Part shown: in pieces, positions 40,478 through 49,136 of the stretch
How positions within the stretch are numbered: position 1 is the first letter of the stretch
Layout: each line of letters starts with the position of its first letter
Source: CALCZU01 sp964396165
GTDB taxonomy: Bacteria; Bdellovibrionota; FAC87; UBA2466
Length of the DNA stretch: 64,000 nt
Assembly (NCBI GenBank): GCA_964396165.1
Contig: CAYNEF010000018.1
Span: 1-64,000, forward strand
Direction: 5' to 3'
Translations under genes and position numbers: made by a program
The notes under the pieces: generated by a model
Told to the model about the DNA's origin: nothing
What the model saw: the letters and a program-made list of their open reading frames with translations, nothing else
Database searches by the model: none

Positions 40478-40551
40478 AATAATATGATTTTATTATTGAC
40501 CGAGTGCGGTAATACGAGCATAAAGAGCTCAACATTAGCTAGGAGTTCGAT

Positions 40552-41370
40552 ATGAAAAAGACAGTATTAATCACAGGTGCTTCCACAGGAATTGGTTTTG
40601 AAACTGCAAAGCTGTTTGCGAAAAACGGTTGGAATGTTGTTGCGACAATGCGCACACCGGAAAAAGCCAACCTTGCGCTTCAAAATGAAAATATTTTGCT
40701 TCAAAAACTCGATGTAACAGACACAGAGTCTATTAAAGCTGCAATTGCAAATGGCATAAAGAAATTCGGAAAGATTGATGCGGTAGTTAACAATGCAGGG
40801 TTTGGAGTGGTAGGAGCCTTTGAAGCCGTGTCACTAGAAAGTACGCGAAAACAATTTGAAACAAATGTGTTTGGAGTGTTTGCAGTTACCAAAGAAATTC
40901 TTCCACACTTCAGAGCTAATCATGCAGGAATAATTTTAAATCTTTCTTCTGTCGGGGGGAGAACAACATTCCCGTTATTTTCCCTCTACCACTCGACAAA
41001 ATTTGCCATCGAAGGTTTTAGTGAGTCGCTTCAGTACGAGCTTCAGCATTTAAATATTCAGGTGAAGTTGATCGAACCTGGTGCTGTAAAAACAGATTTC
41101 GGTGGGCGTTCCGCTGATCGAGTAGATGTTTCTCATTTTCCCGATTATTCGGAGTACCAAAATGTCCTGCTTGAAAAAATAGAAAAAGCTGCCTTGAATG
41201 GTCAGACTCCCGATCAGGTGGCAGAAGTTATTTTTACAGCGGCATCGGATGGTAAAAGTAAAATGCGCTATATTTCTGGTGGGCAACCCAAGATGCTTTT
41301 ACTCATGCGTAAACTACTTCCGGAATGTCTGTTCAAAGTTTTTATGCGCTTATCGTTGGCATTTTTATAA
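40552..41370 (+). CDS. short-chain dehydrogenase/reductase (SDR)
   Basis: A 272-residue classical SDR. It has the nucleotide motif TGASTGIG, NNAG, the active-site Ser in LNLSSVGG and YHSTK (Tyr-x-x-x-Lys). AGGAG precedes the start. The substrate is unknown; its control by a TetR regulator suggests a detoxifying or lipid-modifying reductase. A strong terminator begins at its stop codon. Confidence 0.9.
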   Translation: MKKTVLITGASTGIGFETAKLFAKNGWNVVATMRTPEKANLALQNENILLQKLDVTDTESIKAAIANGIKKFGKIDAVVNNAGFGVVGAFEAVSLESTRKQFETNVFGVFAVTKEILPHFRANHAGIILNLSSVGGRTTFPLFSLYHSTKFAIEGFSESLQYELQHLNIQVKLIEPGAVKTDFGGRSADRVDVSHFPDYSEYQNVLLEKIEKAALNGQTPDQVAEVIFTAASDGKSKMRYISGGQPKMLLLMRKLLPECLFKVFMRLSLAFL

Positions 41371-41403
41371 AAAGGTGCCTATTTCAACAATAGGCACCTT
41401 TTT
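41369..41403 (+). terminator. bidirectional intrinsic terminator after the SDR gene
   Basis: A 13-bp perfect stem (AAAGGTGCCTATT with AATAGGCACCTTT) around a 5-nt loop TCAAC, extended by AA/TT, with T-runs on both strands. It lies between the SDR stop (41370) and the stop of the convergent secreted-protein gene (41412), so it can end both transcripts. Confidence 0.9.
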
Positions 41404-41411
41404 GATAGGAA

Positions 41412-41819
41412 CTAATAGAGTCTTTGGCAATAAATGTTACATGCACCATGATACCTGCGGCATTCATTTAGTGCTCTAAAGTATACATGGTTATAATTGT
41501 ACCCTTCTGCCATGTGTCCTCTGAAGTGTTCTTCCCAACCCCTGTCTCGTGCAATGCATCTGTAGTATGCATAGTGCGGACGTGGATATCTGGGATTCCA
41601 CCAGCGGGGATCGTCAGAATTTGCTTCACCTTGTTCAGGTAAAACACCCGGTTCCTCTTGCTCAAACTGCTGTGACTCTGGAGCAGGAATAGGTGCTACT
41701 TCTTCCTGCTGTGCTTGTTGTTTTTCATTTATTTGTTGTTTGTTCTGTTGTGCTTCGTCTGCTGTGGCAAATGCACAGATAAACGAGAATGCAATAGAAC
41801 TAATTAAGAATCGTTTCAT
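41412..41819 (-). CDS. secreted Gln/Glu-rich protein with cysteine-rich C-terminus
   Basis: A 135-residue exported protein (signal ends near TAD; GGGAGGA before the start). A low-complexity Gln/Glu/Pro region (about 22-65) is followed by a compact, aromatic, histidine- and tyrosine-rich domain with four cysteines (YRCIARDRGWEEHFRG, LNECRRYHGACNIYC). The four Cys suggest two disulfides. I do not recognise the family. Its function is unknown. Confidence 0.65.
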   Translation of the reverse strand: MKRFLISSIAFSFICAFATADEAQQNKQQINEKQQAQQEEVAPIPAPESQQFEQEEPGVLPEQGEANSDDPRWWNPRYPRPHYAYYRCIARDRGWEEHFRGHMAEGYNYNHVYFRALNECRRYHGACNIYCQRLY

Positions 41820-41949
41820 ATTTTTTCCTCCCGAGGATTTTTTGTTTCAAATTGTTACGAGTTCACTATTAAACCCATACATCATTCACAGGAAAGCAAG
41901 TTAGAGACCAGTTTTTTTAAATTAAGTCTACTCATGTTACTATTTCTCC

Positions 41950-42132
41950 ATGAGTGAAGAATGCACACAACGATGGAAGAGATTGTTTCAAAAAAATTGT
42001 CTGCAGTGGTCGGACGGCCAGAAGCGTCAATACATCAATATCGTAAATGATCCAGATGACGTCGATGAAGAAGAACTTGAGTCTTCTATCGAGCTCATAC
42101 AAGACATTAATAAAAAGCCAGCCATTGAATAA
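41950..42132 (+). CDS. small acidic hypothetical protein
   Basis: A 60-residue cytoplasmic protein, basic and aromatic at the N-terminus (CTQRWKRLFQKNCLQW) and acidic at the C-terminus (PDDVDEEELESSIELIQ). No ribosome binding site is clear. It overlaps the start region of a lipoprotein gene in another frame; the lipoprotein's proposed TTG lies 8 bp before this gene's stop, so the two may be translationally coupled. No family recognised. Confidence 0.45.
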   Translation: MSEECTQRWKRLFQKNCLQWSDGQKRQYINIVNDPDDVDEEELESSIELIQDINKKPAIE

Positions 42133-42856
42133 GTTCTCTTACATTTTATTACTTTTGGTTCTTAGCGGGTGCGCAAGCTATTCCACTTTTCAAACGGCGC
42201 GGGTGCTTGAAAAAAAGCAACTGCGTCTTGCTTTAAACGGCGAGTATTATTCTCTGACTAAAGATACTAACTATTTGCCTCCCGATCCCATTACCGACAA
42301 TGGTTGTAGTCCCAATTTATTTAACAGCTGCGCTGTAAAATACGGCTCAACGTTTCAAAATTTAGGTTTAAGCACTCGTATGGGGATGGGACATGATTTG
42401 GATTTGGGTGTACAAGTTTCTCTTCCCTTCACCATGACTATTGATATGAAATACCAATTTGTGGATTGGGAAGGCTTTAGTATATCGACGGGAGTGGGTT
42501 TTCAGTTTTTTCATATTTACCCGCGCTCGACTTACCTCGGATACGATTCATCACTTTTTGCAATAGTGCTTCCTTTGTACCTGAGTTACGATTTTAACGA
42601 TTATTTTGCACTCTATGGCGCAGGGAAATTTTCTCCTTCACTGCCCACTTATAATCAGACTTTTCCTCAGAGTAGTGTGTACGCAGCTAGTGCTGGAATA
42701 AAAATCGGAAAGAATAAAGGGATTTTTATCGAAGGGACATGGGCGCAATCAAGCCACTCGGCAAGCCAAATTATGACGATTGGCACATCCTTATTTATTA
42801 CGTTTTTCCCGAATAAGAAATTGGACGTGAACGGTAATGCGATTGAAAACCCCTAA
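42125..42856 (+). CDS. lipoprotein-anchored beta-barrel-like protein
   Basis: A 243-residue lipoprotein. The TTG at 42125 starts LNKFSYILLLLVLSGC, a compact lipoprotein signal. ATGs at 42047, 42056 and 42065 are in frame but give an unnaturally long n-region, so the start is uncertain. The mature part has alternating beta-strand patterns typical of an outer-membrane barrel or a periplasmic beta-protein (LGLSTRMGMGHDLDLGVQVS). Convergent with the mutase gene, overlapping it by 4 bp. The function is unknown. Confidence 0.62.
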   Translation: MNKFSYILLLLVLSGCASYSTFQTARVLEKKQLRLALNGEYYSLTKDTNYLPPDPITDNGCSPNLFNSCAVKYGSTFQNLGLSTRMGMGHDLDLGVQVSLPFTMTIDMKYQFVDWEGFSISTGVGFQFFHIYPRSTYLGYDSSLFAIVLPLYLSYDFNDYFALYGAGKFSPSLPTYNQTFPQSSVYAASAGIKIGKNKGIFIEGTWAQSSHSASQIMTIGTSLFITFFPNKKLDVNGNAIENP

Positions 42857-44385
42857 GGTCTAAAGCGGGTGTAAATTTTTTCAAGAGTAAATGCTATCTC
42901 GCCGAGGGTCGCCTGGGATTTAACAGCGTGAAAAATTACCGGCATTAGGTTGAGATCATTTTTAGCGGCCTGATCTAATTTTTGCATAGCATCGGCCCAC
43001 ACTTTTTGATCTCGCTTAGCGCGAAAAGCCTTCAACCTTTCGGTTTGTTCTTTTTCAATTTTCGGATCGATTTTTAAAACAGGGGGATGAATGTGTTCTT
43101 CACTCTTAAATTCATTTAAGCCCACTATAATGCGCTTTTTACTTTCGATCTCCATCTGGTATTGGTACGCAGCTTCTTGAATCATGTTTTGCTGCATTCC
43201 CTGCTCCAGGCAATGTACTACCCCACCTTTTTTCTCGATAAGATCAATGAGCGCCATAGAATCGGTTTCAATTTGATCCGTTAAATTTTCCACAGCGAAA
43301 CTTCCCCCTGTCGGATCGACAATGGAAGTAATCCCACTTTCATTTGCAATCACTTGCTGCGTACGCAGTGCAAGCTTTGCGGCATCTTCTGTGGGAAGGC
43401 CCAGGGCCTCGTCACGAGAATTTGTATGAATAGATTGTGCTCCACCAAGTGCCGCTGCCAAACACTGCAAAGTTACTCGGCATACGTTGGTATCAATTTG
43501 AACGGGAATCAAAGAGCTCCCAGCTGTCTGCGCGTGAAAACGGAGCATAAGAGATTTAGGATCTTTTGGATTGTATCTTTCTTTAATAAGTTTTGCCCAC
43601 AACCGCCTTGCAGCTCTGAATTTAGCGATTTCTTCCAAAAAATTATTGTGTACGTTGAAAAAGAAAGAAAGACGTGGAGCGAAATCGTCAATTTTCAGCC
43701 CGCGATCGATTGCGGATTGGACATACGTCAGCCCATCAGACAAGGTAAAAGCAACTTCTTGAACTGCCGTGCTACCTGCTTCGCGAATATGGTACCCGCT
43801 GATGGAAATAGTATTCCATTCGGGCACTTCATTTTTACAGAATTCAAATATGTCTGAAGTGATTTTTAAACTCGGCTTAGGTGGATAAATATATGTCCCA
43901 CGCGCCATGTACTCTTTTAAAATGTCGTTTTGAATCGTGCCACGCAGTTTGGAAAAAGGGATATTATTTTTTTCAGCTACCGCTAGATAAAAAGACAAAA
44001 GTATCGCTGCGGTCGAATTGATTGTCATTGAGGTGGAAACTTGATCGAGTGGGATATCTTTTAAAACCCGCTCCATATCCTCGACAGAACTGATTGCGAC
44101 TCCTACACGCCCTACTTCTCCATTGGCAAGTGCATGATCAGAGTCGTACCCCATTTGTGTCGGCAAATCGAAAGCGATGCTCAGCCCTGTGATTCCTTGC
44201 GAGAGTAAGTACTTGTATCTGGCATTGGATGCAGCGGCATCGCCAAAACCTGCGTATTGCCGCATGGTCCATACTTTTTTCGTATACATGGAAGCATGCA
44301 CGCCTCGTGTATAGGGAAATTCACCCGGCTGTTCCAGCGGCGTATGTGTATCTTTGTCGGTATAAATGCTCTTTTGGCGCGACAT
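42853..44385 (-). CDS. methylmalonyl-CoA mutase large (catalytic) subunit, without B12 domain
   Basis: A 510-residue TIM-barrel mutase subunit. It has TMRQYAGF (Tyr44, equivalent to Tyr89 of the P. shermanii enzyme), SIAFDLP (Ala at the position that is Asp in 2-hydroxyisobutyryl-CoA mutases), EYMARGTYIYPP (carboxylate-binding Arg) and ISGYHIREAG (His244 equivalent). These point to methylmalonyl-CoA, converting it to succinyl-CoA. The C-terminal cobalamin domain is absent, so a separate B12 subunit must be encoded elsewhere. Divergent from leucine dehydrogenase, fitting branched-chain amino-acid or propionate catabolism. Confidence 0.9.
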   Translation of the reverse strand: MSRQKSIYTDKDTHTPLEQPGEFPYTRGVHASMYTKKVWTMRQYAGFGDAAASNARYKYLLSQGITGLSIAFDLPTQMGYDSDHALANGEVGRVGVAISSVEDMERVLKDIPLDQVSTSMTINSTAAILLSFYLAVAEKNNIPFSKLRGTIQNDILKEYMARGTYIYPPKPSLKITSDIFEFCKNEVPEWNTISISGYHIREAGSTAVQEVAFTLSDGLTYVQSAIDRGLKIDDFAPRLSFFFNVHNNFLEEIAKFRAARRLWAKLIKERYNPKDPKSLMLRFHAQTAGSSLIPVQIDTNVCRVTLQCLAAALGGAQSIHTNSRDEALGLPTEDAAKLALRTQQVIANESGITSIVDPTGGSFAVENLTDQIETDSMALIDLIEKKGGVVHCLEQGMQQNMIQEAAYQYQMEIESKKRIIVGLNEFKSEEHIHPPVLKIDPKIEKEQTERLKAFRAKRDQKVWADAMQKLDQAAKNDLNLMPVIFHAVKSQATLGEIAFTLEKIYTRFRP

Positions 44386-44466
44386 AGTGCCACTTTATAT
44401 TAATTTAGGGGGATGACAAGTTCCTGATTTATACCTTAAACTTAGCGTCATTATTGGGAGTACAAA

Positions 44467-45573
44467 ATGGCTAATGTCGAAACATTGTTTGCCGGTGATC
44501 ATGAAGAAGTTGTTTTCTGTAATGATAAAGCTTCCGGATTAAAATGCATTATCGCGGTACACAATACCCACCTGGGCCCTGCTCTTGGCGGATGCCGTAT
44601 GTGGAATTACGAAAATGTCGATCAGGCACTCGAAGACGTCTTACGCCTTTCCCGAGGAATGTCTTATAAAGCCGCGATTGCGGGTTTAAATTTGGGGGGC
44701 GGAAAAGCGGTTATCATCGCAAATCCCAAAACAGACAAATCTGAAGCCCTCTTTAGAAGTTTTGGAACCTTTATTGAAAGTTTAAACGGTCGCTATATCA
44801 CGGCCGAAGATGTGGGTACCGACGTCAATGACATGGAATATATCTTTATGGAAACTTCCAATGTCGTAGGTGTGGCGGAAACACACGGTGGATCAGGCGA
44901 TCCCTCCCCTTGGACAGCCAAAGGAGTTTTGGAAGGTGTCAGAGCCGCTGTCGAATGCAAATTGAAACGAGATAGTCTTTCTGGATTAAAAGTGGCCGTA
45001 CAGGGTGCTGGACATGTGGGATTGCATTTGATTGACCTATTTACGGCAAATGGGATGAAAGTCTATGTCTGTGACATCGATAATTCCAAACTCGACGAAC
45101 TCAAAGATAAAAAGAATGTACAAATTGTCTCAACAGAAGACATTTACGAAACCGATGCTGAAATTTTCTGCCCTTCTGCACTTGGCGCAATTCTCAATGA
45201 AAAAACGATTTCCAAATTAAAATGCAAAATTGTCGCTGGTTCTGCCAACAACCAGCTGGCCAATGCGGAATGCGGTGATGAGCTTTTCAAACGCAAAATT
45301 CTTTATGCCCCAGATTATGCCATTAACGCTGGCGGGCTGATGAATGTTTCTATCGAGTTTGAAGGCTATGACGAACGCCGGGCAAACCGTATGATCCGAA
45401 ACATTTATTATGTGATGAAAACTATTTTTCATACTTCTGAGAAAGAAAATCTCCCAGAGTACAAATGCGCTGACCGTGTGGCTGAAAAACGCATCAAAGA
45501 CATTGGACACTTACGTAACCGCTACATGGGACACTCTAAAACAACGTTTCCGGGACGTGTTGTGAGAAAATAA
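44467..45573 (+). CDS. leucine dehydrogenase (Glu/Leu/Phe/Val dehydrogenase family)
   Basis: A 368-residue amino-acid dehydrogenase. Active-site motifs include GPALGGCRM, the substrate and catalytic lysines (Lys68, and Lys80 in LNLGGGKA), and the NAD-binding GAGHVG. GGGAG precedes the ATG. It reversibly deaminates branched-chain L-amino acids to keto acids using NAD. The downstream DUF1704 gene starts at its stop (TAATG overlap), so the two are translated together. The mutase gene is divergent 81 bp upstream, a natural pairing for branched-chain catabolism. Confidence 0.93.
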   Translation: MANVETLFAGDHEEVVFCNDKASGLKCIIAVHNTHLGPALGGCRMWNYENVDQALEDVLRLSRGMSYKAAIAGLNLGGGKAVIIANPKTDKSEALFRSFGTFIESLNGRYITAEDVGTDVNDMEYIFMETSNVVGVAETHGGSGDPSPWTAKGVLEGVRAAVECKLKRDSLSGLKVAVQGAGHVGLHLIDLFTANGMKVYVCDIDNSKLDELKDKKNVQIVSTEDIYETDAEIFCPSALGAILNEKTISKLKCKIVAGSANNQLANAECGDELFKRKILYAPDYAINAGGLMNVSIEFEGYDERRANRMIRNIYYVMKTIFHTSEKENLPEYKCADRVAEKRIKDIGHLRNRYMGHSKTTFPGRVVRK

Positions 45574-46862
45574 TGGCCAAGAAGACCTACTCACGCGAAA
45601 AACTCATCTCTGTATTAAAAGAGTCTAGCCAGGTCTTTAAACTCTGCTCGAGAAAAGCAAAAATTCTTTCTGCTCTTTCCTGGGAACCCTCTGTTGCTGT
45701 GGAGTTTCTGAAGCACAAAGGGACAAAATTTCCTGAACCGAAATATACAATCGATAAGCAATCCCTTCAGGATATACTGGAAAAGCTAAACGCATTAACT
45801 CCTAAATTAAAGGGCGAACACCCTGTCTTGCAATGGCTCGCGCGAACGCAAGAGTCTTATATCAACGCGATACGCCTGCTTTTAGAAGTCGAAGGTCCCA
45901 GTTTTTTTGAAATTTCAAGCCTTCTTTATGGAAATTCCAATAGCAAACTTTTTTCTGGATCAACGACAAACGTGGAATTGGCAGATTCTATCGCAAACAG
46001 ACTTTCTTTTTGTGCTTTAAACGACATTGAAGAATCGGCTGTCACAAACTCGGCAGAAGTGTTTGCGGCTTCTTTGGAAGAAAGATCAAAGCGCTGGAGG
46101 CCAGCCATCCCTTTCAAAGTCGAAGTCACTGACAGTATTGCTGCAAAAGTCGTTGCGGGAATGAATCGCGTCAGAATCAGAAAAGATGCGCGGTTTTCAA
46201 ATTTAGACCTGGATGCACTATGGAAACACGAAATTGAATCGCACTGTTTGACTGCACACAATGGCGCGAGACAAGAAAACTGTGATTTCTTATTCAGCGG
46301 TGGGCCGCGTACCACGATGACGCAAGAAGGTCTCGCCGTATTTTATGAAGTGTACGGACATACGATGTCCCAACGCAGGTTTATGACCTTGTGTTACCGC
46401 ATTCATGCACTAAAAATGGTGGAAGACGGTGCAGACTTTATCCAGATTTTTAACTGGTATAAAGATAAAGCAGAAACCGACACAGAGGCCTTCTACAATA
46501 CTCAACGTATCTTTAGAGGAGCGAAACTCACAGGCGGTGGCCCCTTTACCAAAGACGGCGTGTATCTCGCAGGGCTATTGGGCGTATATAATTTTTTAAG
46601 AGTCGCAGTAAAAAACCAAAACCGCGTGCTTGTAGAATCCCTTTTATGCGGAAGAATGGCACTCGAAGATGTCGGGACGATTGCCTGGTTAAGAACACAT
46701 GGGATTATTAATCCACCTCATTACGTACCCTACTGGCTAAAAAACTGGGAAACGCTTTTAAGTTTCTTCAGTTTCACAGCAGTCTTCGGATCAGTGGATT
46801 TGTCTTCTTTTCAAAACTTTTTCGATGAGTATTACACATTGGAAGATTGGGATTTAAGCTAA
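45573..46862 (+). CDS. DUF1704/MATCAP-like metallopeptidase with QEGLA motif
   Basis: A 429-residue protein of the DUF1704 (PF08014) family. It has HEIESH (219-224) as the metal motif HExxxH and QEGLA (251-255) whose Glu is the third ligand. Bacterial members were named for a 'flavohemoglobin expression-modulating' QEGLA motif. The eukaryotic relatives (MATCAP) are tubulin tyrosine carboxypeptidases, so a carboxypeptidase activity is possible, but the bacterial target is unknown. It follows leucine dehydrogenase with a 1-bp overlap and precedes the rRNA methyltransferase gene by 4 bp. Confidence 0.85.
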   Translation: MAKKTYSREKLISVLKESSQVFKLCSRKAKILSALSWEPSVAVEFLKHKGTKFPEPKYTIDKQSLQDILEKLNALTPKLKGEHPVLQWLARTQESYINAIRLLLEVEGPSFFEISSLLYGNSNSKLFSGSTTNVELADSIANRLSFCALNDIEESAVTNSAEVFAASLEERSKRWRPAIPFKVEVTDSIAAKVVAGMNRVRIRKDARFSNLDLDALWKHEIESHCLTAHNGARQENCDFLFSGGPRTTMTQEGLAVFYEVYGHTMSQRRFMTLCYRIHALKMVEDGADFIQIFNWYKDKAETDTEAFYNTQRIFRGAKLTGGGPFTKDGVYLAGLLGVYNFLRVAVKNQNRVLVESLLCGRMALEDVGTIAWLRTHGIINPPHYVPYWLKNWETLLSFFSFTAVFGSVDLSSFQNFFDEYYTLEDWDLS

Positions 46863-46866
46863 CACC

Positions 46867-48024
46867 ATGCCATCACCCCATAAAAATCCCAAACGCTATC
46901 AGGCGAGTAAAACCGTTTCCCAGATCCTTAAGAAACAGGAACCCTGGATTTTTAGAAGCCATTTAAGTTCTGCAGCAGAAATTTTTAAAGATGGCGACTG
47001 GCTCAAACTTGTGGACGGGGATAATAAGACGATAGGTTATGGGATCTACGAAAAAGAAGGGCTCATTGCCATCCGCATGATATCGTATGGAGAAAAAACT
47101 CCAGATAAAAAATTCTTTGATAACCTCATTCAAAAAGCGCTGAATCGACGGAAAAACCTACAAAATTATGCAAGCGCTACTAGACTGATTGCGGGAGAGA
47201 ATGACGGGTTCCCAGGCATTGTCATCGATAATTACAATGGACACTGGGTACTGCAAACGTATAGTTCGACACTGGATTCTTTTGGCAGATGGTTATGCAA
47301 GCAAATACACGCTGTACTTCCTGCAAAATCGATTCTGTGGAAACTGCCGACTAAAAGAAAAGATAGTAAAAAAGAAACAAGACAGCTTTACGAACATACA
47401 TTTGATCTTGTGCACTTCAATGAAGGCAAAATGGAGTACACGGTAAATTTAGTGCAGGGACAGAAGAGCGGAACTTTTTTGGACTTGCGGGGTTTAAGAA
47501 AATGGGTTTCGCAAGATAAGTTAAACGGTAAACGCGTATTAAATTTATTTTCCTACACTGGAACATTGGGACTTGCCGCTGAAACTGCGGGAGCGAAAGA
47601 AATTTGGAACGTCGACATTTCAGAAGAAGCACTAAGCTTTGCAAAAAAGAACCACACTAAAGATCCTAAAAAACATAAGTTCATTAAAGCTGATATTTTT
47701 GAATGGCTCGCTTCCCTTTCAGAAAATGAAAAATTTGATTTAATCATTGTCGATCCACCCAATATGGGAAGTGACATATCGCAGGTAAAAAACACTTTAA
47801 GAACCTATGAGCGGATGTGGAGGCAATCCCTTACCCATCTCTCTCAGCATGGAAAAATTATTGTCGCTTGTTGTACGTCTCGTGTAACAAGACAGGAATT
47901 TAGCCAGCAGACAAAACGCGTTTTCTCGCCCCACTTAAAACTTATCAAAGACATTCAGCCAGAAGATGACCACCCGGTTAATTTTTCTCAAGGGGATTAT
48001 CTTAAAATTCTGGTCTACGGCTGA
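46867..48024 (+). CDS. RlmI/RlmK-like class I SAM-dependent rRNA methyltransferase
   Basis: A 385-residue enzyme with an N-terminal PUA-like region (about 10-80) and a Rossmann methyltransferase domain. Motifs include LNLFSYTGTLGLAAETAGA (SAM), VDPPNMG and VACCTSRV. The cysteine in the last matches the nucleophile region of m5C-type enzymes. RlmI methylates C1962 of 23S rRNA; this is the closest known role. It is 4 bp after the DUF1704 gene and probably in the same operon, with no functional link visible. Confidence 0.87.
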   Translation: MPSPHKNPKRYQASKTVSQILKKQEPWIFRSHLSSAAEIFKDGDWLKLVDGDNKTIGYGIYEKEGLIAIRMISYGEKTPDKKFFDNLIQKALNRRKNLQNYASATRLIAGENDGFPGIVIDNYNGHWVLQTYSSTLDSFGRWLCKQIHAVLPAKSILWKLPTKRKDSKKETRQLYEHTFDLVHFNEGKMEYTVNLVQGQKSGTFLDLRGLRKWVSQDKLNGKRVLNLFSYTGTLGLAAETAGAKEIWNVDISEEALSFAKKNHTKDPKKHKFIKADIFEWLASLSENEKFDLIIVDPPNMGSDISQVKNTLRTYERMWRQSLTHLSQHGKIIVACCTSRVTRQEFSQQTKRVFSPHLKLIKDIQPEDDHPVNFSQGDYLKILVYG

Positions 48025-48035
48025 TATTGTAAAAA

Positions 48036-49136
48036 TTAAAACGGATTAAATCCGATGATAAGCTGAACAAGATACCATCTCTGTTCGCGTTCTTTTGCGC
48101 CATTTCCTACTTCCACGCCATAGGTGGAAAAGTGGATTCGTGTGTGGGGGGGAGTTTCTAAACTAATACCTGCAGTATAATAGCCTTGGCTGACGCCACC
48201 GCGTATACCTATCCAGTTCCATCTAAATTCTGAACCGAAATGGATATGACGGAAGACTGCGCTATTATCCATAAAGTCGCGGTAATCGATTTCGTTATTC
48301 CAGGTGAAAGTTTTAGATTTCTTCCAGTTCATTGCAGTACCGAAATTAATTGTCTGGCGGATACTAGGCGGTGCATTTAACTTGCCTGCTAATTTTGTAA
48401 AAGTTGTATTACCGATATCTTCTACAGTCGCTGCAAGCTTCCATGTTGGGGCATCTTTACCTGCTAGGGGAACTTTTATCAACGCACCTGCATTCACACC
48501 TACAGCGGCGCCAGCACCTGCCATATTTTTTAAATAGTCGTAAATATTACTAGTGATTTCTTGCTGGCTTGTCGCGCTCGATGCAAAGTCGCCTACTGTT
48601 ACATTGGTATCCATCCCGGTACGTTGAAACGCGCGTGCCGACACACCGAGAGAAAAATAATTACTGAATGGGATTGCAATCCCCGCAATCAAACCCAAAT
48701 CATTATAACCAACAGCTTGTATTTCTTTTGTAAGATCGAGCGAATTCAAATTTCCTAAATCGAAGAAACCCTGCAAATTTTCATAAAGCGAAAAAGAAAA
48801 GTACGGCATTGCCACTTGCGGAGCAATACTAAAACGTAAAAACTCACTATCTGGTCTAATTAAATTTTGAAAATCGCTTTTGAAAATTGCATTTTTTAAT
48901 CTGTTAAACGAATCCATGCTGTCAGCGCCCATCGTGAAATCAAATAAATTCACGTGGAGTCGTTTAATATCTGCCAGCCCTGCCGGATTATACCAAAGGC
49001 AATTTAGATCATCTGCAAGTGCAATTCCCGTATTTCCCATTCCGGTTTGTCTGACACCATCAAAGCCGAAGCGTTGCATGCGAGCATGAGCACTTGTAAC
49101 AAAAAGAAAAATCAAAATGTAGAATACATTTTTCAT
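48036..49136 (-). CDS. outer-membrane beta-barrel with NPAGL motif (FadL/PorV-like)
   Basis: A 366-residue barrel protein with a signal peptide (ends SAHA). The MGNTGIALADDLNCLWYNPAGLAD element near the N-terminus is shared by FadL, PorV/PorQ and UPF0164 proteins, whose N-terminal hatch blocks the barrel. The rest alternates beta-strands to a terminal aromatic (GFNPF). Its start overlaps the stop of the upstream paralogue by 1 bp, giving a two-gene operon. It may move a hydrophobic compound or assist surface attachment; unknown here. Confidence 0.75.
   Translation of the reverse strand: MKNVFYILIFLFVTSAHARMQRFGFDGVRQTGMGNTGIALADDLNCLWYNPAGLADIKRLHVNLFDFTMGADSMDSFNRLKNAIFKSDFQNLIRPDSEFLRFSIAPQVAMPYFSFSLYENLQGFFDLGNLNSLDLTKEIQAVGYNDLGLIAGIAIPFSNYFSLGVSARAFQRTGMDTNVTVGDFASSATSQQEITSNIYDYLKNMAGAGAAVGVNAGALIKVPLAGKDAPTWKLAATVEDIGNTTFTKLAGKLNAPPSIRQTINFGTAMNWKKSKTFTWNNEIDYRDFMDNSAVFRHIHFGSEFRWNWIGIRGGVSQGYYTAGISLETPPHTRIHFSTYGVEVGNGAKEREQRWYLVQLIIGFNPF

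Noticed and set aside
43354..43857. 167-codon frame antisense to the mutase gene
   Set aside because: Fully opposite a highly conserved enzyme; no domain or start signal.
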